Program-made: the position numbers and the translations under genes
The notes under the pieces: model-generated
Told to the model about the DNA's origin: nothing
Seen by the model: only the letters and a program-made list of their open reading frames with translations
The model's database searches: none
Assembly: GCA_049587755.1 (NCBI GenBank)
Contig: JBAVEN010000094.1
Location: forward strand, 1-64,000
Origin: Bog-375 sp049587755
GTDB taxonomy: Bacteria; Acidobacteriota; Terriglobia; Bryobacterales; Bryobacteraceae
Length of the DNA: 64,000 nt
Reading direction: 5' to 3'
In this document: positions 17,522 to 25,799 of the stretch, piece after piece
Layout: each line of letters begins with the position of its first letter
How positions within the stretch are numbered: the first letter of the stretch is position 1

Positions 17522-18757
17522 ATGAGCCCCGCGCCCTCACCCACTTTCCGCGCCGCCGGCTGGCTGGCATTCGCATCCGCCGCGGCTATCGTCTTCTCCA
17601 TCGCCGCATCGCAGATTCTGCTGGGTGCGTCGTTGGCAGCTCTGCTGATCTCCCGCGAGCGCCTGCGGCTGCCCGCCATCAAATGGCCGCTGGCGCTGTT
17701 CCTGCTCGGCACCTTGCTGGCCTGGGTATTCTCGGGCGATCTCGCCGCCGGCATGCCACAGATCAAGAAGATTTACGTGTTCGCTGAATTGCTGGTGGTC
17801 TTCTCTTGCATGCGTAATGCGAAATGGATTCGCTGGCTGTTCCTGGTCTGGGCGGGCTTTGCGGCCTTAACGGCGGTTTGGGGGTGCGTGCAGTTTGCCG
17901 GAAAAATCAGGCAGGCTCACGCCCTGCGCGTGAATTTCTACGACTTCTACGTAGCCGAGCGCATCAAGGGCTTCACCAGCCACTGGAACACTTTCTCCGC
18001 CGAGGAAATGTTCGCCCTCATCATGCTGGCGGCGTTCCTGCTGTTTGCTCGCGCGCCGCGAAGTTGGATTTGGCTCAAGGCCGCGTGCGCGTTTCTGATC
18101 GTGCTGGCGGTGCTGCTGGCGGAAACCCGTGGCGTCTGGTTTGCTACCGCCGCCGCCGGCTTCTACCTGCTATGGGTTTGGAAACGGAAGCTGGTGCTGC
18201 TGGCGCCGGTGCTGATCGTGCTGGCCGTGATCGCTTCCCCGCCCGCCATCCGGGAACGCGTCCGCTCCATCGTCCAGCCGCAGAAGGTGGATTCCAACCA
18301 GTTCCGCATCGTCGTTTGGCGCACGGGCATTCGCATGATTGAAGCTCACCCTTGGCTGGGCCTCGGCCCGGAGGAGCCGCACATTCAGTTTCAGAAATGG
18401 CTGCCGCCCGACATTCGCCGGCCCCTCCCCTCGGGCTATTATGGGCACCTGCATAACGTCTACTTGCAGTATGCCGCCGAGCGCGGCATCCCCACCACGC
18501 TGGTCATGCTCTGGCTGCTGATCCAAATCGTAGTGGATTTCCGGCGCGGTTTGCGGGGCCTGCCGCCGGGCCGCGACGACCGCCGCTTCCTGCTGCACGG
18601 CGGCATTGCCGTCGTGCTGGCTGTTCTCGCCGAAGGCTTCGTCGAGTACAATCTCGGCGATAGCGAAGTGCTCACCATGTTCCTGGTCGTCACCGCCTGC
18701 GGATATCTCGCCCTGGAAAAAGACATCGACTGGCAGCCAGGCACCGCGCAGGAATAA
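17522..18757 (+). CDS. O-antigen ligase / Wzy-type polymerase family membrane protein
   Basis: Predicted 411-aa inner-membrane protein with ten or more hydrophobic segments. The large periplasmic loop holds the Wzy_C/O-antigen-ligase signature: RTGIRMIEAHPWLGLGPEE and YYGHLHNVYLQYAAERG. The family transfers or polymerises undecaprenyl-linked polysaccharide at the periplasmic face; ligase and polymerase cannot be told apart by sequence. The next gene, a GT39-like transferase, lies 60 bp downstream and may form a surface-glycan unit with it. Confidence 0.88.
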   Translation: MSPAPSPTFRAAGWLAFASAAAIVFSIAASQILLGASLAALLISRERLRLPAIKWPLALFLLGTLLAWVFSGDLAAGMPQIKKIYVFAELLVVFSCMRNAKWIRWLFLVWAGFAALTAVWGCVQFAGKIRQAHALRVNFYDFYVAERIKGFTSHWNTFSAEEMFALIMLAAFLLFARAPRSWIWLKAACAFLIVLAVLLAETRGVWFATAAAGFYLLWVWKRKLVLLAPVLIVLAVIASPPAIRERVRSIVQPQKVDSNQFRIVVWRTGIRMIEAHPWLGLGPEEPHIQFQKWLPPDIRRPLPSGYYGHLHNVYLQYAAERGIPTTLVMLWLLIQIVVDFRRGLRGLPPGRDDRRFLLHGGIAVVLAVLAEGFVEYNLGDSEVLTMFLVVTACGYLALEKDIDWQPGTAQE

Positions 18758-18817
18758 CTTCGCGACTGCCGCCATCGCGCGCACTCGGGCGCAAGGCCAC
18801 TGGGTCTATACTGCAAG

Positions 18818-20272
18818 GTGAGCTTGCGCCAATCGCGACTGTTGTGGTGGTTGCTTGCCGCCGCGCTGGTGGCCACCCGGATGTGCCACACCGGCATTTT
18901 GTGGGAAGGCGACGCGTACCCGCTCGCCGGCGCGCAGCAGATTCTGCACGGCAAGGTGCTGTACCGTGCTATCTGGTTCGACAAGCCGCCGCTGCTGGCG
19001 CTCGCCTATTTACTGTTCGGAGCACTGCCGGGCTGGCCGCTGCGGCTGTTCGGCGCTTGTTATGGTCTGCTGGCCTGCTGGATCGCTTACGCGTTCGGCC
19101 GTGAGCTATGGACCGAGCGCGAGGGCCGCTGGGCGGCGGCGCTGCTCGGCTTTTCGCTCTGCTTCGATTACCCCTCGGCGGCGATCCCCGTAGCGTCGGA
19201 CTTGTTGATGCTGGCGCCGCATCTGGCCGCGGTTTGGCTGGCGTCGCGGCGTCCGTTCTGGAGCGGGGTGCTGGCCGCGGTGGCGTTCTGGATCAATCCC
19301 AAAGGAGCGCTGGTCGCCGCCGTGTGCCTGCTGTGGAACCCGGCGGGGATAGTTGCGATGGCGGCCGGGTTCGCTTCCGTGAGCGCCGCGATGCTGGCAT
19401 GGCTGGCCGCGACAGGCGCGCTGGCGCCATATTGGGAGCAGGTATGGCGTTGGGGACGCCTCTATGCCGCGAGGCCATTCGAAACTGCCCCGCTGCGCAA
19501 CGGCATCCTGCGCACGCTCGGTTGGGCAGGCTTCCACGCGGCAATTGTGGTGGCCGCAGCGTGGTGCGCTTATCGGAGCCGCGACCGTGAGGGAGCGGTC
19601 ACCACAGTTTCTTCCGGACGCCGCCAAATGCAGCGCTGGCTGGCGTGGCTGTTGATTTCGCTCGCCGGTGTGGCCGCGGGCCTGCGCTTCTTCCCGCGTT
19701 ACTATTTCCTGCTGCTGCCGGTAATGGTGATGCTGGCCGCGCACGGTTTCGCACTGCTCAAAGGCCGCGCACGGTTCGCCGTGTGTCTGCTGCTGCTCAT
19801 CCCGGCGATTCGTTTCGCTCCAACATATGTGGCTGCGGCACGCAACGGAGATTGGCGCGATACCGCCATGGATCGCGACAGTCGCGCCGCCGCCTCGCTG
19901 GCCCGCGCCATGGCCAAGCCCGGCGACACGCTCTTCGTCTGGGGTTACCGGCCGGAGGATTACGTCTACACGCGCCTGCCCGCAGCCACCATGTATCTCG
20001 ATGCGCAACCACTCACCGGCGTCCCCGCCGACCGGCATCTGACGCAATCAGTACCCGTCGAAACGGAAGCGCCGCGCGAACGGCGCGTAGAGTTGGCGCG
20101 CTCCGCGCCCAGCTTCATTCTCGATGGTTTGGGACCATACAATCCGCGCCTGGCGATCGGTAACTATCCCGACTTGCGCGCGTGGCTGGAAAAGTATCGC
20201 GAAGTTGGGCGAACTGGCGGAACGGTAATCTACCGGCGAGAGGCCGGCGCAGGCTCGGCGGCTGCGCGATAA
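18818..20272 (+). CDS. Family 39 (ArnT/PMT-like) membrane glycosyltransferase
   Basis: Predicted 484-aa polytopic membrane protein. The first periplasmic loop holds the GT39-type acidic motif WEGDAYPLAGAQQILHGKVLYR...WFDKPPLL, as in ArnT-like enzymes that use polyprenyl-phosphate sugars. About ten hydrophobic segments follow, then a soluble C-terminal part (FVWGYRPEDYVYTRLPAATMYL). GTG 18818 is used. Residues 254-262 (SRDREGAVT) are encoded by a dispersed repeat inserted in frame in a loop. The gene sits directly after the O-antigen ligase. Confidence 0.83.
   Translation: MSLRQSRLLWWLLAAALVATRMCHTGILWEGDAYPLAGAQQILHGKVLYRAIWFDKPPLLALAYLLFGALPGWPLRLFGACYGLLACWIAYAFGRELWTEREGRWAAALLGFSLCFDYPSAAIPVASDLLMLAPHLAAVWLASRRPFWSGVLAAVAFWINPKGALVAAVCLLWNPAGIVAMAAGFASVSAAMLAWLAATGALAPYWEQVWRWGRLYAARPFETAPLRNGILRTLGWAGFHAAIVVAAAWCAYRSRDREGAVTTVSSGRRQMQRWLAWLLISLAGVAAGLRFFPRYYFLLLPVMVMLAAHGFALLKGRARFAVCLLLLIPAIRFAPTYVAAARNGDWRDTAMDRDSRAAASLARAMAKPGDTLFVWGYRPEDYVYTRLPAATMYLDAQPLTGVPADRHLTQSVPVETEAPRERRVELARSAPSFILDGLGPYNPRLAIGNYPDLRAWLEKYREVGRTGGTVIYRREAGAGSAAAR
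19575..19603 (+). repeat. Dispersed repeat copy inside a gene, in frame
   Basis: Contains the core CCGCGACCGTGAGGGAGCGG, shared (with changes) with copies near 48176, 55184, 58100 and 61322. Here it lies in the GT39 gene without breaking the frame, adding SRDREGAV. Confidence 0.8.
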
Positions 20273-20319
20273 GTTCGGCGAAGCGAGCAGGACCCAATTC
20301 GTCGGTGCCTCTGCTTCTT

Positions 20320-21378
20320 CTAATTCTCCAGCCGGAAGTTGACCTCGATTTGAGACGCTACCTTGACGGGTACGCCGTCCTTCATGCCGGGTCGGAACCT
20401 CCATTTGCTGACCGCTTCAAGCGCTCTTTGATCCAAGCCGGGATCGAGCGAGCGAAGAACTCTGACGTTATGCGCCGCTTCGTCGGACCATACTTCCACA
20501 TAGAGAACGACCAGCCCTTCGACGCGGGCATTCCACGCCTCTTTCGTGTATTTCGGCTGGATCTTGTGAGTAAGGATCGGAGCACTGATGCCCGGGCCGA
20601 TGCTGTAGACGGCATGTTGTCCAACCTGGTCACCGGCCGTTAGTGGTGCCCCGTCACCTAGACGCAGAGCCGGAGCATGGGCGAGCCTGACACATTCGTC
20701 AGGGTGCTGCAACGCGAAGTCGCCGGACTGCGGGACGGCACCGCTCGTTTGGCGCAGCAGAGTGTAAATGCGGACGGCGGGCTCTGCCTGGTGGGAGAGA
20801 CTGCTTGCGCCGCGCTCGACTCTGTATTGCCAGATGGCGTTCGTCACTTCGTCGATCCAGAGCGTGCGCTTGCCGGAACGGCTGGCATCGGATCCGGCAT
20901 AGTCTCCACTCACCACGGTGCATTCGATGACCTTCTTACCAGGTTGCAGTTGCTCCCGGCCCGTGATTACCGGATCGTGCAGGTCGGCCGCCAAATAGGG
21001 CCATTCATCGAACGGCTCGGCACACGCGTCGATCCTTGAGTCACCGACGCTCCAGAATAGCCTCACGGCAGGCAGATGGCCCCACTGTATCGAGCCGTCG
21101 CACACCCGGGTAAGTGGGGCTGGGACGCCGGTAATCTCCAGGCGCGCACGCTGTTCGGGCACGCGCTCGATCACAATGCGAAACGAGGCTGCGGTTCGCG
21201 GCCCAGCGTCATCGGCGGTTTCTTGAGTGACCAGCCGGCCCTCGGCTTCCCAGGTATCCGCGTTACTCGCATTCCGGGACACGGCCTCGATCAGTGAAGC
21301 GGCGCTATCGGCTGCCATCGCGTGCCTGCCGGCCGGCAGCACAGCGAGCATCAAAAATGCGATCGCGAGCGTACGCAT
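20320..21378 (-). CDS. TonB-family protein with LolA-like N-terminal region
   Basis: Predicted 352-aa exported protein. The signal sequence is MRTLAIAFLMLAVLPAGRHAMA. Residues about 30-200 resemble a LolA/outer-membrane lipoprotein-carrier-like half-barrel (WEAEGRLVTQET ... RARLEITG ... RTLWIDEVTNAIWQYRVERG). The last 90 residues are a TonB C-terminal domain (KIQPKYTKEAWNARVEGLVVLYVEVWSDE ... SKWRFRPGMKDGVPVKV). There is no proline-rich spanning segment, so it is unlikely to be a classic energy transducer. It stands alone, with its 3' end facing the glycosyltransferase gene. Confidence 0.78.
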   Translation of the reverse strand: MRTLAIAFLMLAVLPAGRHAMAADSAASLIEAVSRNASNADTWEAEGRLVTQETADDAGPRTAASFRIVIERVPEQRARLEITGVPAPLTRVCDGSIQWGHLPAVRLFWSVGDSRIDACAEPFDEWPYLAADLHDPVITGREQLQPGKKVIECTVVSGDYAGSDASRSGKRTLWIDEVTNAIWQYRVERGASSLSHQAEPAVRIYTLLRQTSGAVPQSGDFALQHPDECVRLAHAPALRLGDGAPLTAGDQVGQHAVYSIGPGISAPILTHKIQPKYTKEAWNARVEGLVVLYVEVWSDEAAHNVRVLRSLDPGLDQRALEAVSKWRFRPGMKDGVPVKVASQIEVNFRLEN

Positions 21379-21624
21379 GGGACATCTTTCGGACGCGGCG
21401 GTCTTGAATCGCGCCGCTTGCCGTTATTGTACCCGGGGCGCAGAGACCTTTCTACAATCCAATCACAAGCCTTCACGAATAATCTTCCCCAGCCCTGTCA
21501 TCCACTTGGAGCGAAACTCGCCGCCGCGCCAGCCGGTTTTCGCCGCGCCGTGCGCGAAACTGAAAGCGGGACCCGAGCGGCGTTTCGCTTCGCCCCGTGA
21601 AGCCTTCCACGCCACAATCGCCAA

Positions 21625-21644
21625 GTGGGGCGAATTTGTCCCAC
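21625..21644. repeat. 20-bp palindrome, upstream copy of the terminator hairpin
   Basis: GTGGGGCGAATTTGTCCCAC differs from the copy at 21691-21710 by one base (T for C in the right arm). It lacks a downstream T-rich tract on either strand. Confidence 0.7.
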
Positions 21645-21690
21645 GAAAAGAGTGCACGGTCTTTTAGAATCAGTCAGTTACTAAAATTTA

Positions 21691-21710
21691 GTGGGGCGAA
21701 TTTGCCCCAC
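21691..21710 (-). terminator. Intrinsic terminator of the PolX-Nudix operon
   Basis: On the minus strand, GTGGGGC / GCCCCAC pairs around AAATTC, starting 4 bp after the Nudix stop codon, and is followed by TAAATTTTAG. Position and structure fit a Rho-independent terminator with a weak U-tract. Confidence 0.65.
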
Positions 21711-21714
21711 CGCG

Positions 21715-22233
21715 CTACTTCTTCTTCCACCGATAGAAGCCGACGATGGTTTTGGCGTCATCCAGCTTGCCGGTTTCGATCATTCGCTCGACTTCGCGGG
21801 CGGGGAACCAGCGGGTTTCGATGCGCTCATCATCCATCGGTGTCGCGACGCCGGCGGTGAGGCCCTCGGCGAGGTAGATGGTCATGCGCTCATCCACGTA
21901 GCCCGGGCTGACGAAGAACCGTGCCAGCCTGGTCCAGCGCCGCGCGCGGTAGCCGGTCTCTTCGATCAACTCGCGCTTGGCCGCCTGGAGCGGCTTCTCG
22001 CCGGGATCGAGCCGGCCGGCCGGCAGCTCCCAGATATAGCGCGCGGCCGGCAGCCGGTACTGCCGCACCATCAGGATGCGCTGCCGGTCATCGACGGCCA
22101 TCATCACCGCCGAGCCGGCGTGGCGCACAATCGAGCGCTTGATTCTGAAACCGGTCTTCGGATCGGAAGCGCGGTCTTCGGTCACTCGAAATAGATTGCA
22201 CTTGTATACTTCGCGGGAAGAAGTGATTTTCAT
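21715..22233 (-). CDS. Nudix hydrolase, ADP-ribose pyrophosphatase-like
   Basis: Predicted 172-aa cytoplasmic pyrophosphohydrolase. A complete Nudix box spans residues 73-95 (G-x5-E79-x7-R87-E88-x2-E91-E92-x-G94), and the PAGRLDPGE context with a Pro-rich VSPGYVDE loop is typical of NudF-type ADP-ribose pyrophosphatases. The ATG overlaps the stop of polX by 4 bp, so translation is probably coupled. Linking ADP-ribose clean-up to DNA repair is an inference from that overlap. Confidence 0.9.
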   Translation of the reverse strand: MKITSSREVYKCNLFRVTEDRASDPKTGFRIKRSIVRHAGSAVMMAVDDRQRILMVRQYRLPAARYIWELPAGRLDPGEKPLQAAKRELIEETGYRARRWTRLARFFVSPGYVDERMTIYLAEGLTAGVATPMDDERIETRWFPAREVERMIETGKLDDAKTIVGFYRWKKK

Positions 22234-23957
22234 GATTTTTTCTGGAGCGCAGCGGCGAACTTGTCCGCCGGCAGAGTGTTCATAATGTCGTTCTTTGCCA
22301 GCCAGCCGCGCCGCGCCGTGAGCACGCCGTAACGCATGCTGGCGAGGTGCTGCGGATGGTGCGCGTCGGTGGAAATGGCGAAGTTTGCGCCCTTGGCTTT
22401 GGCGGCGCGAATCAGCGGTCCGTGGAGGTCGAGCCGCTCCGGGCTGGCATTGATCTCCAGCCACACGTCGTGTGCTACGGCCGCCGCCACCACGCGCTCG
22501 AAATCGAACGGGAACGGATCGCGATGCAGCAGAATGCGGCCGGTGGGATGGCCGAGGATGCGCAGGTGCGGGCATTCGAGCGCGGCCAGCAGGCGGTCGG
22601 TCATCTCGGCGGATTCCTGGTTCATGTGGCTATGCACGCTGCCGATCACCAGGTCCAGCTCGGCCAGCGCGTCGTTGGCCAGATCCATGGCGCCATCGCG
22701 CAGGATGTCGCACTCCAGGCCGGAGAAGATGCGGATGCCGAGGCCATCACGGTTGATTTGCCGCACCTGGCGGGCAAACTCGACGGCCCGTTTCTCATCG
22801 AGGCCGTTGGCCATGGCGAGCGCTTTCGAATGGTCTGTGATGGCGATGTACTGGTAACCGCGGTCGCGCGCCGCCGCCGCCATTTCTTCCAGCGTGGCGC
22901 GGCCATCGGTCTCGACGGTGTGCATGTGCAGGTCGCCCCGAATGTCGGCCAGCTCCACCAGTTGGGGCAGGCGGCCATCTTCGGCGGCTTCGATTTCGCC
23001 CGCGTTCTCGCGCAGCTCCGGGGGAATCCAAGGCAGGCCGAGAGCTTCGTAAATGCCGGCTTCGGTCTCGCCAGCCACGCGGGCATCGTTTTCCGAGTGG
23101 AACAGACCGTATTCGCTGAGCTTCAGCCCCATCCGCACCGCGCGCGTGCGCAGGGCCACGTTGTGATCCTTGCTGCCGGTGAAGTATTGCAAAGCGGCGC
23201 CGAAACTGGCGGGCGGCAGCGCGCGCACGTCCACCTGCAATCCCTCGCGGCCCACCTTGGCGCTGGCTTTGTTTTCGCCGCGCCCCAACACCTCTTCCAC
23301 GCGCGGCCAAGCTACGAAGCGGTCGAGCGCGGCGGTCGCATCCGGGCCGGTGACCAGCAGGTCGAGATCGCCCACGGTCTCGCGGCCGCGCCGCAAGCTG
23401 CCGGCGGGCGTAATGCTGTCGACGCCGTCGCCGCGCAGGGTACCGGCCAACTCCTCGGCCACACCCTCCGCGTAGCTCAGCAGATAGCGGCCGCTGCGCA
23501 TGCGGTACTGGGCGATGGAGCGCAGCACCTTTTCTTCCAGCTTGGCGCCCATCCGCGGCAGCACGCGCAGCTTTTCCTCTTTTGCCAGCCGCTCCAGCTC
23601 ATCCATCGTGCTGATGCGGTAATGTTCCAGGATGAGCGCGATGCCTTTCGGCCCGAGTCCTTGAATCTTCAGAAACTCGAGCGCGGTGGGCGGGAACTTT
23701 TGCAGCAGCAGATCGCGGCGCTCGCAGGAGCCATGATCGACGATCTCGCGCAGCACCGCTGCCAGCCCTTTGCCGATGCCGGGAATATCGGTGACTTTGC
23801 GCGCCGGGTCGGCGAGGATATCGGCGATGCGCTCGGGATAGCCTTCCACCGCGGTGGCGCCATTGCGATAGCTGCGGATGCGAAACCCATCCTCGGCGGC
23901 GATCTCCATCAGGTCCGCCGTCTCCCACAGCACGCGCGCGATTTCCTTGTTCTCCAC
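22230..23957 (-). CDS. polX: DNA polymerase/3'-5' exonuclease PolX
   Basis: Predicted 575-aa family X polymerase for gap filling in base-excision repair. The N-terminus has helix-hairpin-helix motifs (DIPGIGKGLAAVLREI, IQGLGPKGIALIL). The polymerase palm has SLRRGRETVGDLDLLV with the metal-binding aspartates. The C-terminal PHP exonuclease domain has HMHTVETDGRATLEEM, ITDHSKA, GLECDIL and TDAHHP. GTG 23957 (VENKEIARVL) is preferred over TTG 23978: GGAGGG lies 9 nt before it and family members begin there. Confidence 0.93.
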   Translation of the reverse strand: MENKEIARVLWETADLMEIAAEDGFRIRSYRNGATAVEGYPERIADILADPARKVTDIPGIGKGLAAVLREIVDHGSCERRDLLLQKFPPTALEFLKIQGLGPKGIALILEHYRISTMDELERLAKEEKLRVLPRMGAKLEEKVLRSIAQYRMRSGRYLLSYAEGVAEELAGTLRGDGVDSITPAGSLRRGRETVGDLDLLVTGPDATAALDRFVAWPRVEEVLGRGENKASAKVGREGLQVDVRALPPASFGAALQYFTGSKDHNVALRTRAVRMGLKLSEYGLFHSENDARVAGETEAGIYEALGLPWIPPELRENAGEIEAAEDGRLPQLVELADIRGDLHMHTVETDGRATLEEMAAAARDRGYQYIAITDHSKALAMANGLDEKRAVEFARQVRQINRDGLGIRIFSGLECDILRDGAMDLANDALAELDLVIGSVHSHMNQESAEMTDRLLAALECPHLRILGHPTGRILLHRDPFPFDFERVVAAAVAHDVWLEINASPERLDLHGPLIRAAKAKGANFAISTDAHHPQHLASMRYGVLTARRGWLAKNDIMNTLPADKFAAALQKKS

Positions 23958-24080
23958 TCCAGGGCGCCCTCCACTCAATTGTAGAGTGCGCCGGACGGCG
24001 GCGGCTGACGCCGCGTCGCCAGACGCAGCCCTTCCCGGAACGACGGATTTCTCGAGCCAGTGGGAGGCTGCGCGCGGACG

Positions 24081-24428
24081 CTACAGCGCCGCGCTTTCGC
24101 TGCGCAGCAATTCCATTTCCCGCGCCAGCGAGGCGAGCGATTGGCCGCATTCGGAGAACTTGCCGTCGGCCGCCTTGCGCTCAATATGCTTGAACATGCC
24201 CGCCGCGCGGTTGGCGCCCACGTTGGCGCACGCGCCTTTGGAATAGTGCGCCAGCCGCATGCACTGCGCGGTGTTCTGTTCGCGGATGGCGGCTTCGAGC
24301 AGTCCTATTTGCTGCGAGGTATCGGCCAGCAGCGCGGCCAGAATCTCGCGCATCAGCTCGGGGTCATCCATGGTGATGTCCCGGAGTTGGTCCTTGTCAA
24401 GGACAGTATTCGTGTTGGCGGTCTGCAC
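24081..24428 (-). CDS. Hpt (histidine phosphotransfer) domain protein
   Basis: Predicted 115-aa all-helical phosphorelay protein. The phosphorylated histidine is His61 in RLAHYSKGACANVGA, the Hpt signature. Only the Hpt domain is present, so it would shuttle phosphate between a hybrid kinase and a response regulator encoded elsewhere. The start is GTG. It is upstream of polX on the same strand, 123 bp away. Confidence 0.87.
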   Translation of the reverse strand: MQTANTNTVLDKDQLRDITMDDPELMREILAALLADTSQQIGLLEAAIREQNTAQCMRLAHYSKGACANVGANRAAGMFKHIERKAADGKFSECGQSLASLAREMELLRSESAAL

Positions 24429-24552
24429 GATTTGATTCTGGAATGAATACGAGTTTTGAGAAATCGAGCACAGACCCTAGATCGGAACCGGGAATACCTT
24501 AGGGGCCGGTTTCATAGGCGGGTGTGGGAGAAAGCCGCACGGACTTGCCCTT

Positions 24553-24571
24553 CGCAGGTCGGGGACCTGCG
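24553..24571. repeat. Hairpin after the YdjM-like gene
   Basis: CGCAGGTC / GACCTGCG with a GGG loop is a perfect 8-bp stem, 16 bp after the stop of the minus-strand YdjM-like gene. There is no T-run; it could be a REP-like unit or part of a terminator. Confidence 0.5.
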
Positions 24572-24587
24572 CCATAGCCAGCCGCGC

Positions 24588-25586
24588 TTAGCGGGGGCGC
24601 AGGGCGCCAAAGCCGAAGCTGGCATTCAGTACTTTGAGCTGCGCGTCCACCAATGCCGTGGCCTGGAAGCCAGGAGCCGACGGGGTGCCGAAGCGCAGGT
24701 CGAACAGCTCCACCAGTTTGCCGCCCTCCAGGGTGGATGCCGGCGTTACACGCCACAGCGGGTACTGATTGAATCGCAGGAATTGCCGAAAGACGGGCGA
24801 GCGCGCCGCGGCGTCCAGCGCTGGATCGGGGTCCGGCTTGTAGAGGATCAGGGCTCGGGTTGGGTCGAAGTTCCCGGCCACATCGAGGTCGGCAACGGCA
24901 TAGAAACCAGGGGTTTCGGCCAGCCCGCGCCAGCGGAGAGGGTTGAACGGATTGGGCAACGCGGCCACACGCGCCGGCGAGTCTCCCTGGTAAATCCGCG
25001 CATCGAGCATGGCCACGGCGCGCCCGTGCAGAACCAGCCTGCCGCAATCGAGCGCCATGATGGCGGCCAGCGCGAACACGGCAGCGCCGCGGCCATGGTG
25101 GCGTGGCTTCGCGGCCCCGGAGGCGATCTCGGAGCCGACCATGCGCGCCAGAAACGGCCCCACCAGGGCCACTGCCGCAATCGCCCAGATCCACAGATCG
25201 ATCACGCTGGTCGAATCCAAGCGCAACCAGCGGCCGGAAAAAGGCAGCAGCAGCCGCTCGCCGTAGATGTTGGTCCAATCGAGCAACAGATGAACAGCCA
25301 CACCGAGCATGGCCGCCGCCATCGCACCCGGCCAATAGAGCGGCTTCCTCCCCGCCAGCCGCACTGCGGCAACCGACAACAAGGCCATCACCGGCATGGC
25401 GGCCAAAGCGTGAGTGAGACCCCGGTGATAACGCAGGTACGCGAGCGGGCCGGCGAGGCCGGCGAGCACGTCGATATCCGGCGCGTTGGACGCCACCAGC
25501 AGAATCGCCGTTGCCTGCGGCGTCCAGCGGCGGGCGCCGGCCCGCGCCAGAAACAGACCGACGGCTGTGTGCGTGAGATTGTACAT
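24588..25586 (-). CDS. Membrane-bound metal-dependent hydrolase, YdjM-like
   Basis: Predicted 332-aa inner-membrane protein. The N-terminal half carries the YdjM/LexA-regulated hydrolase pattern: MYNLTHTAVGLFLA (His6), NAPDIDVLA, YHRGLTHALAAMP and HLLLDWTNIYGERLLLPF, a set of His/Asp residues among transmembrane helices. The C-terminal 120 residues form an extracytoplasmic domain. ATG 25586 begins this motif; the open frame extends 21 codons upstream without family match. The physiological substrate is unknown. Confidence 0.8.
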   Translation of the reverse strand: MYNLTHTAVGLFLARAGARRWTPQATAILLVASNAPDIDVLAGLAGPLAYLRYHRGLTHALAAMPVMALLSVAAVRLAGRKPLYWPGAMAAAMLGVAVHLLLDWTNIYGERLLLPFSGRWLRLDSTSVIDLWIWAIAAVALVGPFLARMVGSEIASGAAKPRHHGRGAAVFALAAIMALDCGRLVLHGRAVAMLDARIYQGDSPARVAALPNPFNPLRWRGLAETPGFYAVADLDVAGNFDPTRALILYKPDPDPALDAAARSPVFRQFLRFNQYPLWRVTPASTLEGGKLVELFDLRFGTPSAPGFQATALVDAQLKVLNASFGFGALRPR

Positions 25587-25799
25587 TCCAGGGGCGGAGT
25601 TCCTATTGTAAAGAAAATCCACCCGGCCGCCCAGTTTCTGGCATGTCACCCGTTATTGTGAAACTGCTTCCCAGGAACAAACCTGGTCCGTGGATCGTAT
25701 GCGCTGCGCAGAGGCATTTGTGCTTTGTACACCCATTGAGCGCGCCCGCGCGGACACCGGCGCGTTCCTGGTACACTGCGAATTCTGGGGAATTATTCA

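Larger units (their letters stand above)
21379..21714. other. Intergenic region with twin palindromes
   Basis: This 336-bp gap lies between the TonB-like gene start and the Nudix gene stop, both on the minus strand. It contains two near-identical 20-bp palindromes (21625-21644 and 21691-21710) separated by an AT-rich spacer. No coding region is recognised. Confidence 0.6.
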
